From assembly GCA_019918135.1 (NCBI GenBank), contig WBZZ01000897.1, positions 265,001-329,000 of the forward strand: DNA of 64,000 bases, written 5' to 3'. This DNA comes from Paulinella micropora (taxonomy: Eukaryota > Cercozoa > Imbricatea > Euglyphida > Paulinellidae). Position 1 is the stretch's first letter. The number at the start of each line of letters is the position of its first letter. The notes under the pieces were generated by a model, which had not been told where the DNA came from, did no database searches, and was given only the letters and a program-made list of their open reading frames with translations. Positions 8,762-19,100 of this stretch are shown one piece after another. Position numbers and translations under genes: made by a program.

Positions 8762-10200
8762 CTAATTTTTAATTTTTTTTTGTTTGACCACGGCACGAGA
8801 TGGATAGATAGACGCGACTTTGACATATTTCAACCAAGCGGTGATGGCGCGATCTGCGTTATAATCAGAAGGATACCGAATAGTAACTTCGGCAGTTCGT
8901 GAGTTATTAACCGCAAGACCAGATGCTCCAATGTGGGGCGATTGATTAAGTGTCTGGATAATGGTAGCAAAACCACCATTTGTAGCAGTAGTGGAAACTC
9001 CCGTAGCAGAATAATACTTACGAAAGTTTTCAAGAGAAACAGATGAAGACATGTAAGCATCACGAATACCCATAGTCGCTTGGAGATTGTTAGCATACAA
9101 CTCTGCACATCCTCGCTGAACTGAGGCAAGCGTATCAGTAGTGCCACCGATTTCCATCTTCTGTTGAGGAGCATACCAATCACCAATACGGCATTGATAT
9201 TGTCTATAAGGCATTTGAGCCGTTCCCAAGTTGTCAATACTAGCATTATCTGCAATTACATTTTGAGTGACGATATACAAGCACTGAGCACGAGCAACGG
9301 CCTTATTCACTTGAAGATTAAAATCATCGGAGGTGCCAGGATTTGCCTTTTGGTTGTAATATGTTTCATAAGTGTGTGGAAGTCCATCCTTGCTTCCCAT
9401 CTGTTCAAGAATATTTCTCTGCACGGCGGGAGCAAGTGAGAAGGTTTCCAACATAATAACAGGATTTGATATGGTATAAGTGAGAGCCGATCCAGAGAAT
9501 CCAGCAGGAACCTTGGCATCAGTGGTTCCAATAATAGTCAATGCTTCCTGTGGCGGGGCAAATGTCAAACGAAGCCTCATACCACTAATCAAAGAGGGAG
9601 GAATGAGAGTTTCTTCATTAAACACTCCCGAAAAGTAATGAAGAGGAATACAAACTCTTAAATAATTGCCAGTCGCAACACTGCCAGCAGTGGGGACATT
9701 GACCGCAAAGTAAGTAACTGCATCGTCCGTAACGCTAGCCATAACATCAACGCTTTCTCTCTGTCCAGACATCTGTGCTTCCCTGCGATAATCAAATGGA
9801 TAATGCCACGGGAGAACATTTCGCACCATCTTGTTCAAATCTTCAATTCGTTCAAGCTACCATCCTTACTTTCCAACAAAAATCTTTCAAAAATAGCAGT
9901 TGCTGGTGTGTTCTGGAAACCAATAGCACAAGCAACATTATCTTTTCCATCAGTGGCTACCAATCCATCTGCTTTAATGTCAAACGACAAATAACAATTC
10001 TTTCCATAAACAAAATCAGTGCTTGCCTGCAATGTAAAATTCATTTCAGTCCCCGATGCACTGGTATAAGTCTGCTGGTTGGCGAAGTTCTTCTTAAAGA
10101 TACTTCCCTGTTCAGTGAGTGCTAGATTTGCTGGCAACTCATATCCGAGATTGTTGAGAGTCATCAACTCCTCAGTATTTTTAGAATCCTTTCCTTCCAT
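8762..10200 (-). pseudogene. Major capsid protein (double jelly-roll)
   Basis: About 480 codons, usual for PLV capsid proteins. Two beta-rich halves can be seen: the first with NYLRVCIPLHYFSG, which resembles the region where NCLDV/PLV capsids carry a PLP-F-F-type motif, and the second with RYPSDYNADRAITAWLKYVKV. Its position between penton and packaging ATPase, the length and strand pattern support the call. It would form the hexameric capsomers. A lone TATA-like box is not obvious; upstream 10,201-10,283 is AT-rich. The copy is broken but nearly complete. Confidence 0.78.
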
Positions 10201-10283
10201 TTTTTTTGTGTGTGCTTGTGAGGTGGTAAAATTTGCAATGCTACTATACTAAAAAAATAATAATAGAAATTAAAAATAAATAT

Positions 10284-10682
10284 TTACTCACCTGAAACGG
10301 ATTGTTTAATAATATCAACTGATTTCTGTATATTGTCAAATCTTGTATCTTGTGGTGAAGTCAATTGAAACTCTCTTGCCTCAGCATTTTGAACCGCTTT
10401 CTTTAAATAAGCCAAACTGCTAACAGGAGTGTCCAAATCAACAACATCCCCATTTTCTTTGTTATCAGAAATGTCAGTTAATGTGTTTTGAATGGTGCTC
10501 TTCTCATGTGAGACAAGGTCGCCAAATTCAGTTAATGGTTGATTAACTAATTGGGCACCATGACTACTCCACAATTCAAACTGATTTAGTTGAAATCCAT
10601 CACTCGCGGGTCGGTTTGCTTCGTTGAGTTTGTTGATAAAGCCAATCGGCAAATGAGTTGAAGCACTCAAGTTTTTAATCAT
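10284..10682 (-). CDS. Virion-cluster protein of 132 aa, unknown
   Basis: Starts MIKNLSASTHLPIGFINK, is acidic and glutamine-rich and ends in a helical segment (RFDNIQKSVDIIKQSVSGE). It lies between the capsid gene and the gene at 10,737 on the same strand, with a TATAATAATAATAATT box before the start. The reading is uninterrupted. Location suggests a minor virion or assembly factor; no family identified. Confidence 0.5.
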   Translation of the reverse strand: MIKNLSASTHLPIGFINKLNEANRPASDGFQLNQFELWSSHGAQLVNQPLTEFGDLVSHEKSTIQNTLTDISDNKENGDVVDLDTPVSSLAYLKKAVQNAEAREFQLTSPQDTRFDNIQKSVDIIKQSVSGE

Positions 10683-10736
10683 TATATAATAATAATAATT
10701 ATTTTATCAATTAGCGTTTATTATTTTTTTCATAAT

Positions 10737-11291
10737 TTATAAATTCTTGTGCGTAATTCTTTCCTCTTTCATTTTCTTTAAATCCGCTATGGCTTGATTT
10801 ACATAAATGTCGGCAACTTCCTTAGTTGGTGGCGGAGTTTCCTTAGAAGCATCTTCTATTGCTTCTATCTTACTTGCTGGTGTTGTGGTAGTTTTTTTTG
10901 GCACTGCAACAGGAGTGGGATTAACAGATTTTGGTAGGGATTGTTCAACCTTAGGTGCTGGGAACATTTCAACGGGTTTTGCATTTGGTTCGGGAGACGA
11001 ATTATTTGCCGATGCTATGTCTGGCGCCTTTCTTTTCAATTCTTCGTCTGGCACTTGGTCTGGTTGCCCGCTAGCAATAGGTTGTTCATTTTTCTTACTT
11101 ACTTTGCTTACTTTTGGCTTTAATTGACACTTAATCTTACCACTCTTAATATCCTCTTCTATCTTCCTTACTGCTAAGTATTCGGGCGTTCCCTTACGAA
11201 TCGTTACGAATTTTCCTTGTGCATTTTGTTTATGCCAAAGTGCGATTGCCTGATGATAGCAAGTTTTGTATAATTTAGTTGATTCCGCCAT
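10737..11291 (-). CDS. Basic N-terminal domain plus Pro/Lys-rich tail, 184 aa
   Basis: An N-terminal domain of about 60 residues (YKTCYHQAIALWHKQ, then GKFVTIRKGTPEYLAVRKI) precedes a long low-complexity Pro/Lys/Glu tail and a short helical end. The GTPEY...VR patch looks like a small conserved viral fold, but I cannot name it. A CATATATTA box lies before the start. It is adjacent to the packaging ATPase, separated by about 156 bases of AT-rich DNA, so a role in the DNA core or packaging is possible. The reading is uninterrupted. Confidence 0.5.
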   Translation of the reverse strand: MAESTKLYKTCYHQAIALWHKQNAQGKFVTIRKGTPEYLAVRKIEEDIKSGKIKCQLKPKVSKVSKKNEQPIASGQPDQVPDEELKRKAPDIASANNSSPEPNAKPVEMFPAPKVEQSLPKSVNPTPVAVPKKTTTTPASKIEAIEDASKETPPPTKEVADIYVNQAIADLKKMKEERITHKNL

Positions 11292-11447
11292 GTCATATAT
11301 TATGGCGAAAAAAAAACCATTTAATTTAATTTTTTATAGGTTTGTCATATCTCTATCCTTATTTAATCGCAATATAGTAGAGAAATTCTTTCTAAACTGG
11401 GTTGTTCTATCACTAGCAGTATTATCAAGTGCTAGAAATGAATAAGG

Positions 11448-12236
11448 TTATGCCGTAGCATATTTAACCATATTGTAAAATTCTTTTTTAGTGAGAAAAA
11501 GGCTTTCATATTCATCTGCCAGTCTGTCAAGTTCGCTTCTCCTTACTCCATTAAAAATAATCATCCAATGGCAATTAGTTCTTATTCTTCGTGGAAGTTG
11601 AGTATAACTCTGAGTTGCTACCCAGACTGACACTTTAGCATGTGTTGAAGCGAAAAACAACTCAGTAAGCACTTCTGATTTGAAAAAAGTTTTACTCTGC
11701 GCGATGTCATCCAATAACAATAATATTTTTGGTGCTTTCTTAAATCCTTTAGTTTTAATCAGTTCTTTTTGTTTAGTTAATATTTCTCTCATTAATTCAG
11801 GCTTATCCTCTTTGATTATGTCTTCTTTTTTTAACTTGAGAGTGTCTTCTAAAATCGGGCACGGACTTAAGCAAAAGACTACTATTCTATCATAAAAACC
11901 TTTCAACATGTTCTTTTTGGCGAGTAGATTACAAATCATAACTGATTTACCCCCGCCAGTGCGTGCACATATAACCATAGTCCCCATTGCTGGCAATATT
12001 CCTTCTTTTTGAATAGGAAGCAATTCAACACCATCTCTTTGTGTTTTAATTGGTTGTATTTCCAAGTCATTCTTAAATTTTGGTGGTTTTTTGCTATCTA
12101 ACTCTGTTATTACTGGCCTGTCAATGGTAAATTCCTCGTGGGCTTTTTCTATGTTAGTTTTTTCCAGATTCTGCTTCAAAAGTGTTTTTCGTGGCAACTT
12201 GTTTGCTATTAATCGTTTATGTATACATTTAGGCAT
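11448..12236 (-). CDS. DNA packaging ATPase, FtsK/HerA (A32-like)
   Basis: 262 residues, the usual size for virophage and PLV packaging ATPases. The Walker A motif is GTMVICARTGGGKSVMIC (around residue 85-100). Walker B is KILLLLDDIAQ (around residue 170). A downstream VSVWVATQSYTQLPRRIRTN stretch matches the sensor region of the A32 family, which ends in an Arg finger. It pumps DNA into the preformed capsid. The reading frame looks whole. It lies 11 bases downstream of the large gene at 12,248 and is translated in the same direction. Confidence 0.9.
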   Translation of the reverse strand: MPKCIHKRLIANKLPRKTLLKQNLEKTNIEKAHEEFTIDRPVITELDSKKPPKFKNDLEIQPIKTQRDGVELLPIQKEGILPAMGTMVICARTGGGKSVMICNLLAKKNMLKGFYDRIVVFCLSPCPILEDTLKLKKEDIIKEDKPELMREILTKQKELIKTKGFKKAPKILLLLDDIAQSKTFFKSEVLTELFFASTHAKVSVWVATQSYTQLPRRIRTNCHWMIIFNGVRRSELDRLADEYESLFLTKKEFYNMVKYATA

Positions 12237-12247
12237 GTCTCACTATA

Positions 12248-13741
12248 TTATGGGTTTTGAAAATAGTTTGGATTATATCTATAATTATCATATTCGGCAC
12301 CAAAGGGTTGGGGTGGTGAAGCATAATTATAGAAATAAGGAGAGTAAGGACTACCATAAGCGTAATTACTTGGAGGATTGACAAGCGGTTTAAAATCCTT
12401 TGTTTCTGGGCGAGTTTGAAACTGTCGCGGGATTTCGGCGGGAAAGTTTCTCGTTAGATTTCGTTTCATTTTCGGAAACTCTCTTTTTTCTTTTATTCTA
12501 TTCTGAATGATTGCTCTTTTGTATTTATTCACCATAAAGTGGTTATTTGTGTTGCTATAAAGTGTGTTGTCTAGTAATTCAAAATCATGCTTAGTTGCCA
12601 GCACGCGATCGCGTCTTTGTTCGTTGCCTTTAATAAGCGGATTTGTTTGCGAAGTGCCAATGCCACCATTTTGGTCGCTTGGCATTAGAAAACGAATAAG
12701 TGCCATTAGGTCTTCTCTTTCATCGGCGGGAGATTTTCCCATAATCTTATCAACCAATTTATCAATGCTTCTCATGCTATCAACCATTTGGTCATTAGTT
12801 GTTGCATTATCTGGGTCTTCTTTTAAATCATTCTGTGGCGGTTGAACAGGTTCCTCTACAAATGCTGTTGTCTGTGGTGCTGGTATTGGTTTTGGTTCAG
12901 GTTTTGGCTGAGGTTGTGGTGGCATGGTTTGCGGTGGCATGGTTTGTGGTGGTGGTGTTGGTATCGCCTTTCCAAATTCTGAATCCTTCAATTCTAAATC
13001 CTCCAATTGCTTCATTTGTTCTGGCGTCAATTTACCCCTCACTTCTTCATAAATTCTCTTATCTAATACATCATCTACGTCTGCTATATCTGACTTACTA
13101 GCCCCTTTGTTTAATGCTTGCCTTATGGCCTTGTCCCATCCACTAACGGGTTTGTCATAATCTGATAATGTCAAAGATATTTTCTTTCCAGTTTTCTTTT
13201 TTAGCAAATTAACAAATCCTTTCAAATGCTTCACTTGGGCAGTTTTATCTTGAAGTATATACAAGTTATTACCAAGTCCGATTGAATTCATAGGTGCTAC
13301 CACCATTTCTGTTTGATTTAGCGTGGGCTTAACCTCAACAATTATTTCCTTCTCTATATCCGCCGAAGTATTTTTTTGATTCATTGTATTTATTTTTTCT
13401 ACAAAATTATTTATTGCAGTTTCATTCGCCAATTGAATAAAAGAATATCCTTTCACACCATCGGCTGTTTCTTGCGATTTTACCATTTTATTAAAACCAT
13501 CAACGAGTTCCGCATATTGTTTATTAAATGTAGCAGGATTTACTACTTTATTTACTTTAAATGTTGCATCCTTGTCAAAACTGCCCACATTTTTCATGAT
13601 ACCAATCATGGACATTAATGTTTTATCTACATCGCCTATAAATCCGTTATACTTCGCATCTGGAGGAATGATTTTGATAGTTTTCCAAAACTTCATTGCA
13701 GATACTCCGCCACGTGCCCTCCCCCGTGCTTCCAAGGCCAT
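12248..13741 (-). CDS. Large virion-cluster protein with proline-rich hinge, about 497 aa
   Basis: I chose the ATG at 13,741 (MALEARGRARGGVSAMKFW), one base away from the upstream stop; an earlier start would overlap the PLA2-like gene. The N-terminal half is mixed alpha with many Lys. A proline-rich hinge (PPQTMPPQTMPPQPQPK) lies near the middle. The C-terminal part is basic and ends in Tyr/Pro/Asn-rich repeats (YAYGSPYSPYFYNYASPP). The uninterrupted 1.5-kb reading frame and its place between ATPase and PLA2-like protein suggest a structural or internal virion protein. No named family recognised. Confidence 0.6.
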   Translation of the reverse strand: MALEARGRARGGVSAMKFWKTIKIIPPDAKYNGFIGDVDKTLMSMIGIMKNVGSFDKDATFKVNKVVNPATFNKQYAELVDGFNKMVKSQETADGVKGYSFIQLANETAINNFVEKINTMNQKNTSADIEKEIIVEVKPTLNQTEMVVAPMNSIGLGNNLYILQDKTAQVKHLKGFVNLLKKKTGKKISLTLSDYDKPVSGWDKAIRQALNKGASKSDIADVDDVLDKRIYEEVRGKLTPEQMKQLEDLELKDSEFGKAIPTPPPQTMPPQTMPPQPQPKPEPKPIPAPQTTAFVEEPVQPPQNDLKEDPDNATTNDQMVDSMRSIDKLVDKIMGKSPADEREDLMALIRFLMPSDQNGGIGTSQTNPLIKGNEQRRDRVLATKHDFELLDNTLYSNTNNHFMVNKYKRAIIQNRIKEKREFPKMKRNLTRNFPAEIPRQFQTRPETKDFKPLVNPPSNYAYGSPYSPYFYNYASPPQPFGAEYDNYRYNPNYFQNP

Positions 13742-13742
13742 T

Positions 13743-14090
13743 CTAGATATGGGCTTTTGAAAACATTGAGTTGTAATTGTCAAAAATACTCTTGGCAACT
13801 TCGGCCGTAGCCAATCCATTACTCGTTAGATAATCACTTATATTGGTAATTCTTTCAAAGTATCGTTTATCTGCAAAGTCTTGGACATTCTTGTCGCCTG
13901 ACGCATACAATAAATCATGTTCAAAAGCAACTAAGTCCAAAGCATCTGCTGGTAGAATGTAAGGAAATTTGCCACGAGTCTATCTTCTAATTGAAGACGG
14001 CTTTCCACTCGTGTGCCCCCGCCATTATAATTACTTCCCTCGGTATGAATTTGTTCTTCTTCCAACTTAATGAGAGCATCTGATTGAGCA
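13743..14090 (-). pseudogene. Phospholipase A2-like protein (VP1-type)
   Basis: The motif DLVAFEHDLLYASGDK, with HD-x-x-Y, around 13,890-13,940 and a following AD-K-x-F match the active-site helix of viral phospholipases A2 as found in parvovirus VP1 and adintovirus-type proteins. An upstream Gly-rich NGGGTR loop, about 100 bases away, resembles the calcium-binding loop. Such enzymes help virions leave endosomes by cleaving membrane lipids. It stands in the virion cluster, one base from the next gene. The copy is broken. The PLA2 call rests on short motifs. Confidence 0.5.
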
Positions 14091-14092
14091 GA

Positions 14093-14557
14093 TCATGTTC
14101 TATATATTTCTCTAATTGCTTTTCCAAGACCAAGAACTGTCATAGTCTCTACGCCTGTTTTAAAAACTTGCCACGCATTTAAAGACATTATTCCAGTGGC
14201 TAATCTGCTCGCATATTCACTTAATACATAATCACCTATTCTTTGCTGTCCGCTTGCGATCAGACGAGGATTAGGCGGATGCAAACCCTCTGGCACTTCA
14301 TTTCTTGCTAGTGCTAGCAAAAAGGTATTGAGAGCATCTGCTCTTCTTCTTCCAAGTAATCCAACATTCATCACACGTAGTTGTGGATTGTTGGCAATTA
14401 ATCTCAATATCTGCTCCCACGCTAGCCTTCTCACACCATATCGCCCAACACCTGTAGCAACGTTAAGTAATCTATTAAGTCTGGGACTCATAATTATCTC
14501 CTGAATACTTCTAATAATAGCATTAACAAATCTTTCTACGCTTCGGGGGTTCATCAC
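14093..14557 (-). CDS. Helical hydrophobic protein, 154 aa
   Basis: Starts MMNPRSVERFVNAIIRSIQ and contains repeated Leu/Ile/Arg helices (LLNVATGVGRYGVRRL, LNTFLLALARNEV) and a hydrophobic end. The start overlaps the previous gene on the same strand by 35 bases. No signal peptide or clear transmembrane helix. Reads whole. Likely a virion-cluster component, function unknown. Confidence 0.5.
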   Translation of the reverse strand: MMNPRSVERFVNAIIRSIQEIIMSPRLNRLLNVATGVGRYGVRRLAWEQILRLIANNPQLRVMNVGLLGRRRADALNTFLLALARNEVPEGLHPPNPRLIASGQQRIGDYVLSEYASRLATGIMSLNAWQVFKTGVETMTVLGLGKAIREIYRT

Positions 14558-15023
14558 TTATTCGTGGCACAAGCATCTTGTGTTCGTCGCCTATCTGTGC
14601 TTCTATTAAAGCATCGTCTGGGTGTTTTCTCTCCCACTCTTCTCGGTTTTTTTTCCATTCCTTATTTTCCTGCTCCGCTTGCTTTCTGTCCTCTCTTCGT
14701 ATTACGCGAGTTTTGTCTGCTTTGCCTTTGTTTTTCATATACGTTAAACCCTTATCGGTTAATCGTTTTAAGTCTTCTTCTTTATATTCTTGTTTCACCA
14801 ATTGTGTTATATCACGCTTCATTTGCTGGATATTGTCTTCTATGTGCATTATATCATATTTATCCGTAGCAATTGCTAATTTTCGCATTTCAATCATTTG
14901 TTCGTTCATGGGGGCAGTTCCGTGTTTTCTTTGAAATTCTTTCATATCAACGCCGTCATCTTGGAGGTGCGCTTTCAGTTCATCGTAATTCATGTTTGCA
15001 TAAATACTTTGCTTTTTGTCCAA
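14523..15023 (-). CDS. Charged coiled-coil protein, 166 aa
   Basis: Opens MDKKQSIYANMNYDELKAHL, followed by long Lys/Glu/Gln-rich helices (DNIQQMKRDITQLVKQEYKE; REDRKQAEQENKEWKKNREE) and a basic C-terminus (PPKRRKIC) of nuclear-localisation type. Reading uninterrupted. It overlaps the downstream 14,557 gene. A scaffold or DNA-core role is conceivable but not shown. Confidence 0.5.
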   Translation of the reverse strand: MDKKQSIYANMNYDELKAHLQDDGVDMKEFQRKHGTAPMNEQMIEMRKLAIATDKYDIMHIEDNIQQMKRDITQLVKQEYKEEDLKRLTDKGLTYMKNKGKADKTRVIRREDRKQAEQENKEWKKNREEWERKHPDDALIEAQIGDEHKMLVPRISDEPPKRRKIC

Positions 15024-15040
15024 CGCACTAATCCTATCTT

Positions 15041-15232
15041 TTAATCCTCCATAGTATTCCCCCTTCTTGTTGAAGCATCCAACAATCTATCCGCTCTAAG
15101 CCTCTCGCGGGCTTGACTATTAATGCCTTTATTAACTTGATCAATCCAAAAATCGTCTGCTTGATCCAACAAATACTTATGTTCGTGTCTAATTTCGTTG
15201 TAATACGTAAAAAATGGTTTTTCGTGTGGCAT
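15041..15232 (-). CDS. Small protein, 63 aa
   Basis: MPHEKPFFTYYNEIRHEHKY start, Arg-rich end. It is first in the minus-strand virion cluster and transcribed away from 15,257. Reads whole; no family recognised. Confidence 0.4.
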   Translation of the reverse strand: MPHEKPFFTYYNEIRHEHKYLLDQADDFWIDQVNKGINSQARERLRADRLLDASTRRGNTMED

Positions 15233-15239
15233 TTTTTTT

Positions 15240-15256
15240 ATCCACTATAATATAAG
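15240..15256. promoter_or_regulatory. Bidirectional TATA-like promoter
   Basis: CTATAATATAAG in the 24-base gap between the divergent starts at 15,232 (minus) and 15,257 (plus). It is the point from which the minus-strand virion cluster and a short plus-strand stretch diverge. Confidence 0.5.
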
Positions 15257-15480
15257 ATGGAAAATAAAAAAGAAAAAAGCAAAGACGAGCAACAACTTGA
15301 AGAGTTGGAAAGGCTTGGAAAGGAAATTGACCAAATCCGCATCACTCAGAACTTAGTGAACAGAAACCCCAATATTTTTAGAAAACCTGAAAATATACTT
15401 TACCCGCTTACCGCTATCAGATAAGCAACGAGAAGCGATTTGTAATAATATAATTAAAGAGGAAGGTAAAGCAGGCTAAG
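15257..15480 (+). pseudogene. Small charged protein (broken)
   Basis: Begins MENKKEKSKDEQQLEELERL, a strongly charged helix, then RITQNLVNRNPNIFRKP. Lies alone on the plus strand among minus-strand genes. Not assigned to a family. Confidence 0.35.
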
Positions 15481-15486
15481 TATATA

Positions 15487-15717
15487 TGTTATTAATATTG
15501 CTATTCGTGTTATCTCCAACTTGTTGGAGATTTGCTATGTCGCGGACTGCCTGCGACTTTTACTCGCGATACTCAGAAAAAAAGAATGAATCGTGTGCTT
15601 TGTATAAAACAAGGGTTAGATACTGGGTTTAAGTGTGTTTTCATAAATAACGGAAATAATATGTGTCGTAGTTTTGATGAGGCTCTGCCTTTGATGTGTG
15701 TTGGCGATAATAGATAG
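15487..15717 (+). pseudogene. Possible small secreted Cys-rich protein (broken)
   Basis: Starts MLLILLFVLSPTCWRFAMS, a credible signal peptide, followed by cysteine-containing segments (ACDFYSRYSEKKNESC; KCVFINNGNNMCRSF). Four or more cysteines in about 70 residues suggest a disulphide-bonded secreted or virion-surface peptide. Identification is weak. Confidence 0.3.
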
Positions 15718-15754
15718 TATAAAACACATATATATGAATGTGGTAATTTGTGAT

Positions 15755-15955
15755 TTACTTCTTACCACCCCCAGAACTTGGTGAAGGAAGGCAAATTCCT
15801 ATGAGTAAAGTCAAAATACCGACATAAGTATTAGCAACCTCACAAGGCAAGTTCTTTTCAGATAGCCTAACTATACAAAGGGTTATAATGGCAATGATGA
15901 CACCCATTTGAAATAAATATTTAATCATTCTGCTATCAGTTTTCTTATTTGACAT
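15755..15955 (-). CDS. Small two-helix membrane protein, 66 aa
   Basis: Two hydrophobic helices (FQMGVIIAIITLCIV and TYVGILTLLIGICLP) joined by a short polar turn, with a basic N-terminus and a Ser/Gly/Lys tail. Size and plan resemble holin-like or virion membrane proteins. Reading whole. Its start overlaps the gene at 15,925-16,110 on the same strand. Confidence 0.5.
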   Translation of the reverse strand: MSNKKTDSRMIKYLFQMGVIIAIITLCIVRLSEKNLPCEVANTYVGILTLLIGICLPSPSSGGGKK

Positions 15956-16110
15956 ACAGCAATTCCATTCGTTCTCAATTTCATTGTCAATTTTTTCTCT
16001 TCTGTCTTTAGTTCAATATCCAAAACACGAGACTTTAACTCGGGAGTTAGTTCGCCATCCATATCCATAATAGGCGGGGGTCTGTGAAGTCTAGTTGTAT
16101 TATTAGACAT
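15925..16110 (-). CDS. Small charged protein, 61 aa
   Basis: MSNNTTRLHRPPPIMDMDG start, then a Glu/Lys-rich helix (ELKSRVLDIELKTEEKKLTM). It overlaps the end of the fibre gene by 8 bases and the start of the membrane-protein gene by 31 bases. That tight packing suggests co-expression with the fibre gene. Unknown role. Confidence 0.45.
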   Translation of the reverse strand: MSNNTTRLHRPPPIMDMDGELTPELKSRVLDIELKTEEKKLTMKLRTNGIAVCQIRKLIAE

Positions 16111-19100
16111 TTGAAAAAACGACTGCTCGTATTTCTGCTAATTGGTTGGTTTGGTCTTGTAGTATATTAAGTAAAAGTTTATTTTCTTTTTCTAAATTAA
16201 CTACCTTTTCCGATAACTCCTGTGTGGCCTTAATTAACGGGGCGATAAACTCGGAATAACCTATACCATAACCGACATCACCACTATCAACACATTTAAC
16301 ACCTTCTGGATTAACACTCACACCTTTCAATTCGCATTCCTTTCTTTGCTTTGGACACGGAACCATAATTGTTTCTTTTATAAAACCGCCAAAATCTAGC
16401 ATATTCATATCTGTTAATACGATTTCTAATTCCTGTGCTATCAAACCCGTTCTTTGTTTCTTGTTGTCATCAATCATACGATAGCAGACTGGATTTAACT
16501 TATTAATAAAATCTAAGCCTAAGCATTCCTTTATATCTTCTTTTTTTCTCCTGTCTGAATATTGAATTGGATTAGACAATACCCATAATTGCCCGTCGCT
16601 TGCTTTCAAAGACATTCTATATGAACCCACTCGTTGAAAAATTATTCACTCTAAATCTAATAGCATAAGAAGTTAATCCTCCGCCTACTCCTCCTGCTGG
16701 TGCTGTTCCTCCACTTAATGATTTATTTGCTCCAGACTGAGACATATAAATCCCCCATGCTGAATCAGCAGTATCCCATACAAATATTCCTCTCGCATTC
16801 GTCCCGTCTGTTTGTCCTTGAATTCCTATTTTCGCTCCATTAGTAGTTGTGGTCGTTAGCACCCCAGAGTATGTAATCCCCGCATTCGCAGTTAGTAAGC
16901 CACTTGTTGTTAATGTGGTTGTTGATATCTCCGCATTTGCCGTTAGTAATCCACTCGCGGTTGCCGTTGTTGTTGATATACCCGCATTTGCCGTTATCGC
17001 TCCATTTGCTGTTAATGTTGTTGTTGATATCCCCGCATTTGCCGTTAGTAACCCACTTGCTGTTGCCGTTGTTGTTGATATCCCCGCACTAGCCGTTATT
17101 AATCCTTTCGACCATAAAGTCCCGTTTGCCCCATTTAATGACATTAACAATTGCTCGTTAGAATTTTCCCACACAAAACCATCCGCCGAAGCAAAAGCAG
17201 ACCTAAATCTTACAGCAAAGCCTGAAATATCGTTGCCTGCAACCGCAGACCCTCCAGATAGACTTTTACCTGTCCCAGGCTGAGCCATATAAATCCCCCA
17301 TCCTGCGTTGTCTGTATCCCACCGAAATATACCCTGTCCATTTCCTCCATCTACTTTATTTTAAATAGATAACTTGCAACCGCCATCTGCTGTTAATAAT
17401 CCGCTCGCCGTTAATGTTGTTGTAGTCATGCCAGCAGTTGCCGTTAATGTAGTTCCCGTTATTGTTCCACCATTTGTTATGTTGTTTGAGTTCATATCCA
17501 AAGCACCATAAAACCGCATACCGCCAGCATTGTTAAAACGGACAATGTCAGATGAAGCACTTTTATTGTCCAGAAGTTTTGAAATATAAAGTCCCGCCCC
17601 TTTTGCATCAAATGCTACATTCGTAAATACAGAACCTCTTTGGTTCGCGGTTCCACTTGTAGCAGTATTTAGAGTAAATAAGAAATATTGATAATCACCT
17701 GATGTCTGTGAAAAGAATATATCTCCTCCATTTTGGTTTAATATCCTCGCCCCATTATATGTTATATTTCCACCATTAATGATAGTTTGATTATTAAAAT
17801 CGGCGTTGTTCGTTAAAGTTAGATATTTTATCGTAGTGCTCGCCCCATTAAATGTTTTACTTCCTGTTATGGTTTGGTCTGTTGTTAGTTTCACACAATT
17901 GTCATCCAGATATTGCCTATTTACCGCTTCATTCGCATTTTGTGGTGCTCCTAGATTAACAATCCGACTACTATTACAATCTAAGCCAGTAGCATTAAAC
18001 CACGAAACAATCGTCCCATCAATAATAAACTTATTTTTTTCGCAGAAATTTCAAAGTTGTAATATGTTGCCGTGTTCATATCCAAACTAGCAATAGAACC
18101 GATATTACTGGTAGAATTGAAAACGATAAATGTCCCCTTTGTTGTTGAGTTTATTGAATTTCCCGTTATTTCAACACCACTGCTATATGTCTTAATTCCT
18201 GCTATGGTTTGGTTTCCTGTTAGTTTCACATTTTGCCAGTCTTTTGTATCAACATAACTTTTATTTGCTCCATCTGTTGAAGCGGAAGGGTCTGCCAAGT
18301 TTGTTATTTTGTTGTTATTCAAACTTAATGTTGTTCCAGTTGCGGTTATAATTAAAGTATTACCTGAATATAACTCTACATATGAACCAGTTATTTGTAT
18401 CGGATACCAAGTCGCTGCTGCTGTTTTTTGTGCTGCAATCATTCCTATTTTTGTATCAAAGGCTATGCCAATACCATCAAAAGTAGTAGGATTGGACGAA
18501 CCACTTACTTCTAAAGTTGATGTAAATTTTTTATTCCCTGCTATGGTTTGGTCTCTTGTTAGTTTAACCACCGAAGTATCAAGAACAGAAACATCCACAC
18601 CATCAACCAAATTTACATTTGTTATGCTTTGGCTTTTCATATCAATCCCCGCACTCGCATTTATTATACTGCTAAATGTGTTAATTCCTGCTATGGTTTG
18701 GTCTCCTGTTAGTTTAACCACCGAAGTATCAAGAACAGAAACATCAACACCATCAACCAAATTAACATTCGTTATACTTTGCCCTCCCATATTTAATCCC
18801 GCATTTGCCGTTATTAATCCACTCGCCGTTATTGCTTTCTCGGTTAATAAACCTGCTGTGTCAGTTTCCAGAGCGGTGTCCCATGGAACAACATCCCCAA
18901 TGGTACTCCCAACACCATATAAAATTCTAAATTTATCATTAACTTTTGCGATCGCAAAACTTGAACTCGCATAACTAGATTCCCATCCGTTAGAATCCAT
19001 ATAAGCATCAAAGGCCATACTTACACTACCATGCCCTAAATTGACTAACAAAAAAGTAGGATAATTGTCTTGTGATGTAATTGCTTGCATATGCGCACCA

